The notes beneath the pieces are model-generated. The model saw nothing but the letters and a program-made list of their open reading frames with translations. It was not told the DNA's origin and did not search any database. DNA of 64,000 nt from Fen-1258 sp947085815. Its GTDB lineage: Bacteria; Bacteroidota; Ignavibacteria; Ignavibacteriales; Melioribacteraceae. Position 1 is the first letter of the stretch. Each line of letters starts with the position of its first letter. The DNA is taken from positions 34,234 to 98,233 of the forward strand of contig CAMTXU010000021.1 in assembly GCA_947085815.1 (NCBI GenBank), in the 5' to 3' direction. Below are positions 63,955 through 64,000 of the stretch, in pieces. The position numbers were made by a program, and so were the translations under genes.

Positions 63955-64000
63955 CAATTATTTTTTTACTGAAATATGAAAAATTCACCAATAATATAAA

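Noticed and set aside
63955..64000. End of an upstream kinase gene on the minus strand
   Set aside because: A frame ending in a stop near 63958 exists, but about ten codons are too few to identify it.
1..64000. CRISPR array, tRNA, rRNA or complete insertion sequence
   Set aside because: No regularly spaced repeats, no cloverleaf or rRNA segments and no transposase were recognised on reading both strands.

Overview
The window looks like chromosomal DNA of a low-GC member of the Bacteroidota lineage, most likely class Ignavibacteria. The evidence is two proteins with the 'NYPNPFNPxT' type IX secretion (T9SS) C-terminal tail that is very frequent in Ignavibacteria, a TonB-dependent receptor with a carboxypeptidase-like N-terminal domain next to a PorV/PorQ-type protein, and an Rnf operon ordered C-D-G-E-A-apbE-B-rseC. 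No rRNA, tRNA, CRISPR array, prophage or complete insertion sequence was recognised. The lineage call is inference from protein style, not from a marker gene.

Region by region. 1-2.0 kb: the 3' part of a MORN/YwqK-like repeat protein and a convergent saccharopine-dehydrogenase-like reductase. 2.1-8.6 kb (minus strand): a complete Rnf ion-translocating ferredoxin:NAD+ oxidoreductase operon that also encodes the flavin transferase ApbE, which would install FMN on RnfG and RnfD, and RseC. 9.1-17.2 kb (plus strand): a compact glycan-precursor cluster combining a two-gene transketolase, a GSA-type aminotransferase, an SDR, a KdsC-like phosphatase, a NeuB-family synthase without its C-terminal SAF domain, an SpsF-like cytidylyltransferase, a glycosyltransferase-like protein and a fatty acid hydroxylase. 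This is the best candidate for an undescribed pathway. 17.3-24.3 kb: a MuiA-like DUF4139 protein, an RsbRD-PAS kinase with a sigma-54 response regulator, a hybrid kinase and a solo NusG-like protein. 24.4-31.0 kb: a TPR-associated TRAP transporter (TatT, DctP, DctQ, DctM), a YhaM-like HD/OB nuclease, a second TPR protein and a sirtuin.

31.2-33.0 kb: a small unknown protein and NhaA. 33.3-43.4 kb (minus strand): a full reductive pyrimidine catabolic operon. It runs from uracil import (NCS1) through PreT/PreA, dihydropyrimidinase, ureidopropionase and beta-alanine transaminase to CoA-acylating malonate-semialdehyde dehydrogenase, so uracil could be taken to acetyl-CoA. The operon is interrupted by small selfish-looking sequences: a four-helix-bundle (23S rRNA IVP-type) gene flanked by inverted repeats, an ORF6N C-terminal remnant and a palindromic repeat. 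43.8-51.6 kb: a five-gene minus-strand operon (GT2, DUF4922 HIT-like protein, GlcD/GlcF fusion, alpha-oxoamine synthase, LysA) of unclear purpose. 51.8-63.1 kb: a TonB receptor/FN3/PorV/TIG/T9SS-cargo operon preceded by a GHL10-type glycoside-hydrolase-like T9SS protein. 63.3-64.0 kb: a NarL-type response regulator at the edge.

Several families of short dispersed repeats are visible by eye: a pair of ~100 bp elements with terminal inverted repeats (17.19 and 30.10 kb) whose cores match a palindrome at 36.4 kb, a REP-like hairpin at 4.4 kb, and a 21 bp palindrome inserted inside a coding sequence at 60.8 kb with 7 bp direct repeats on each side.
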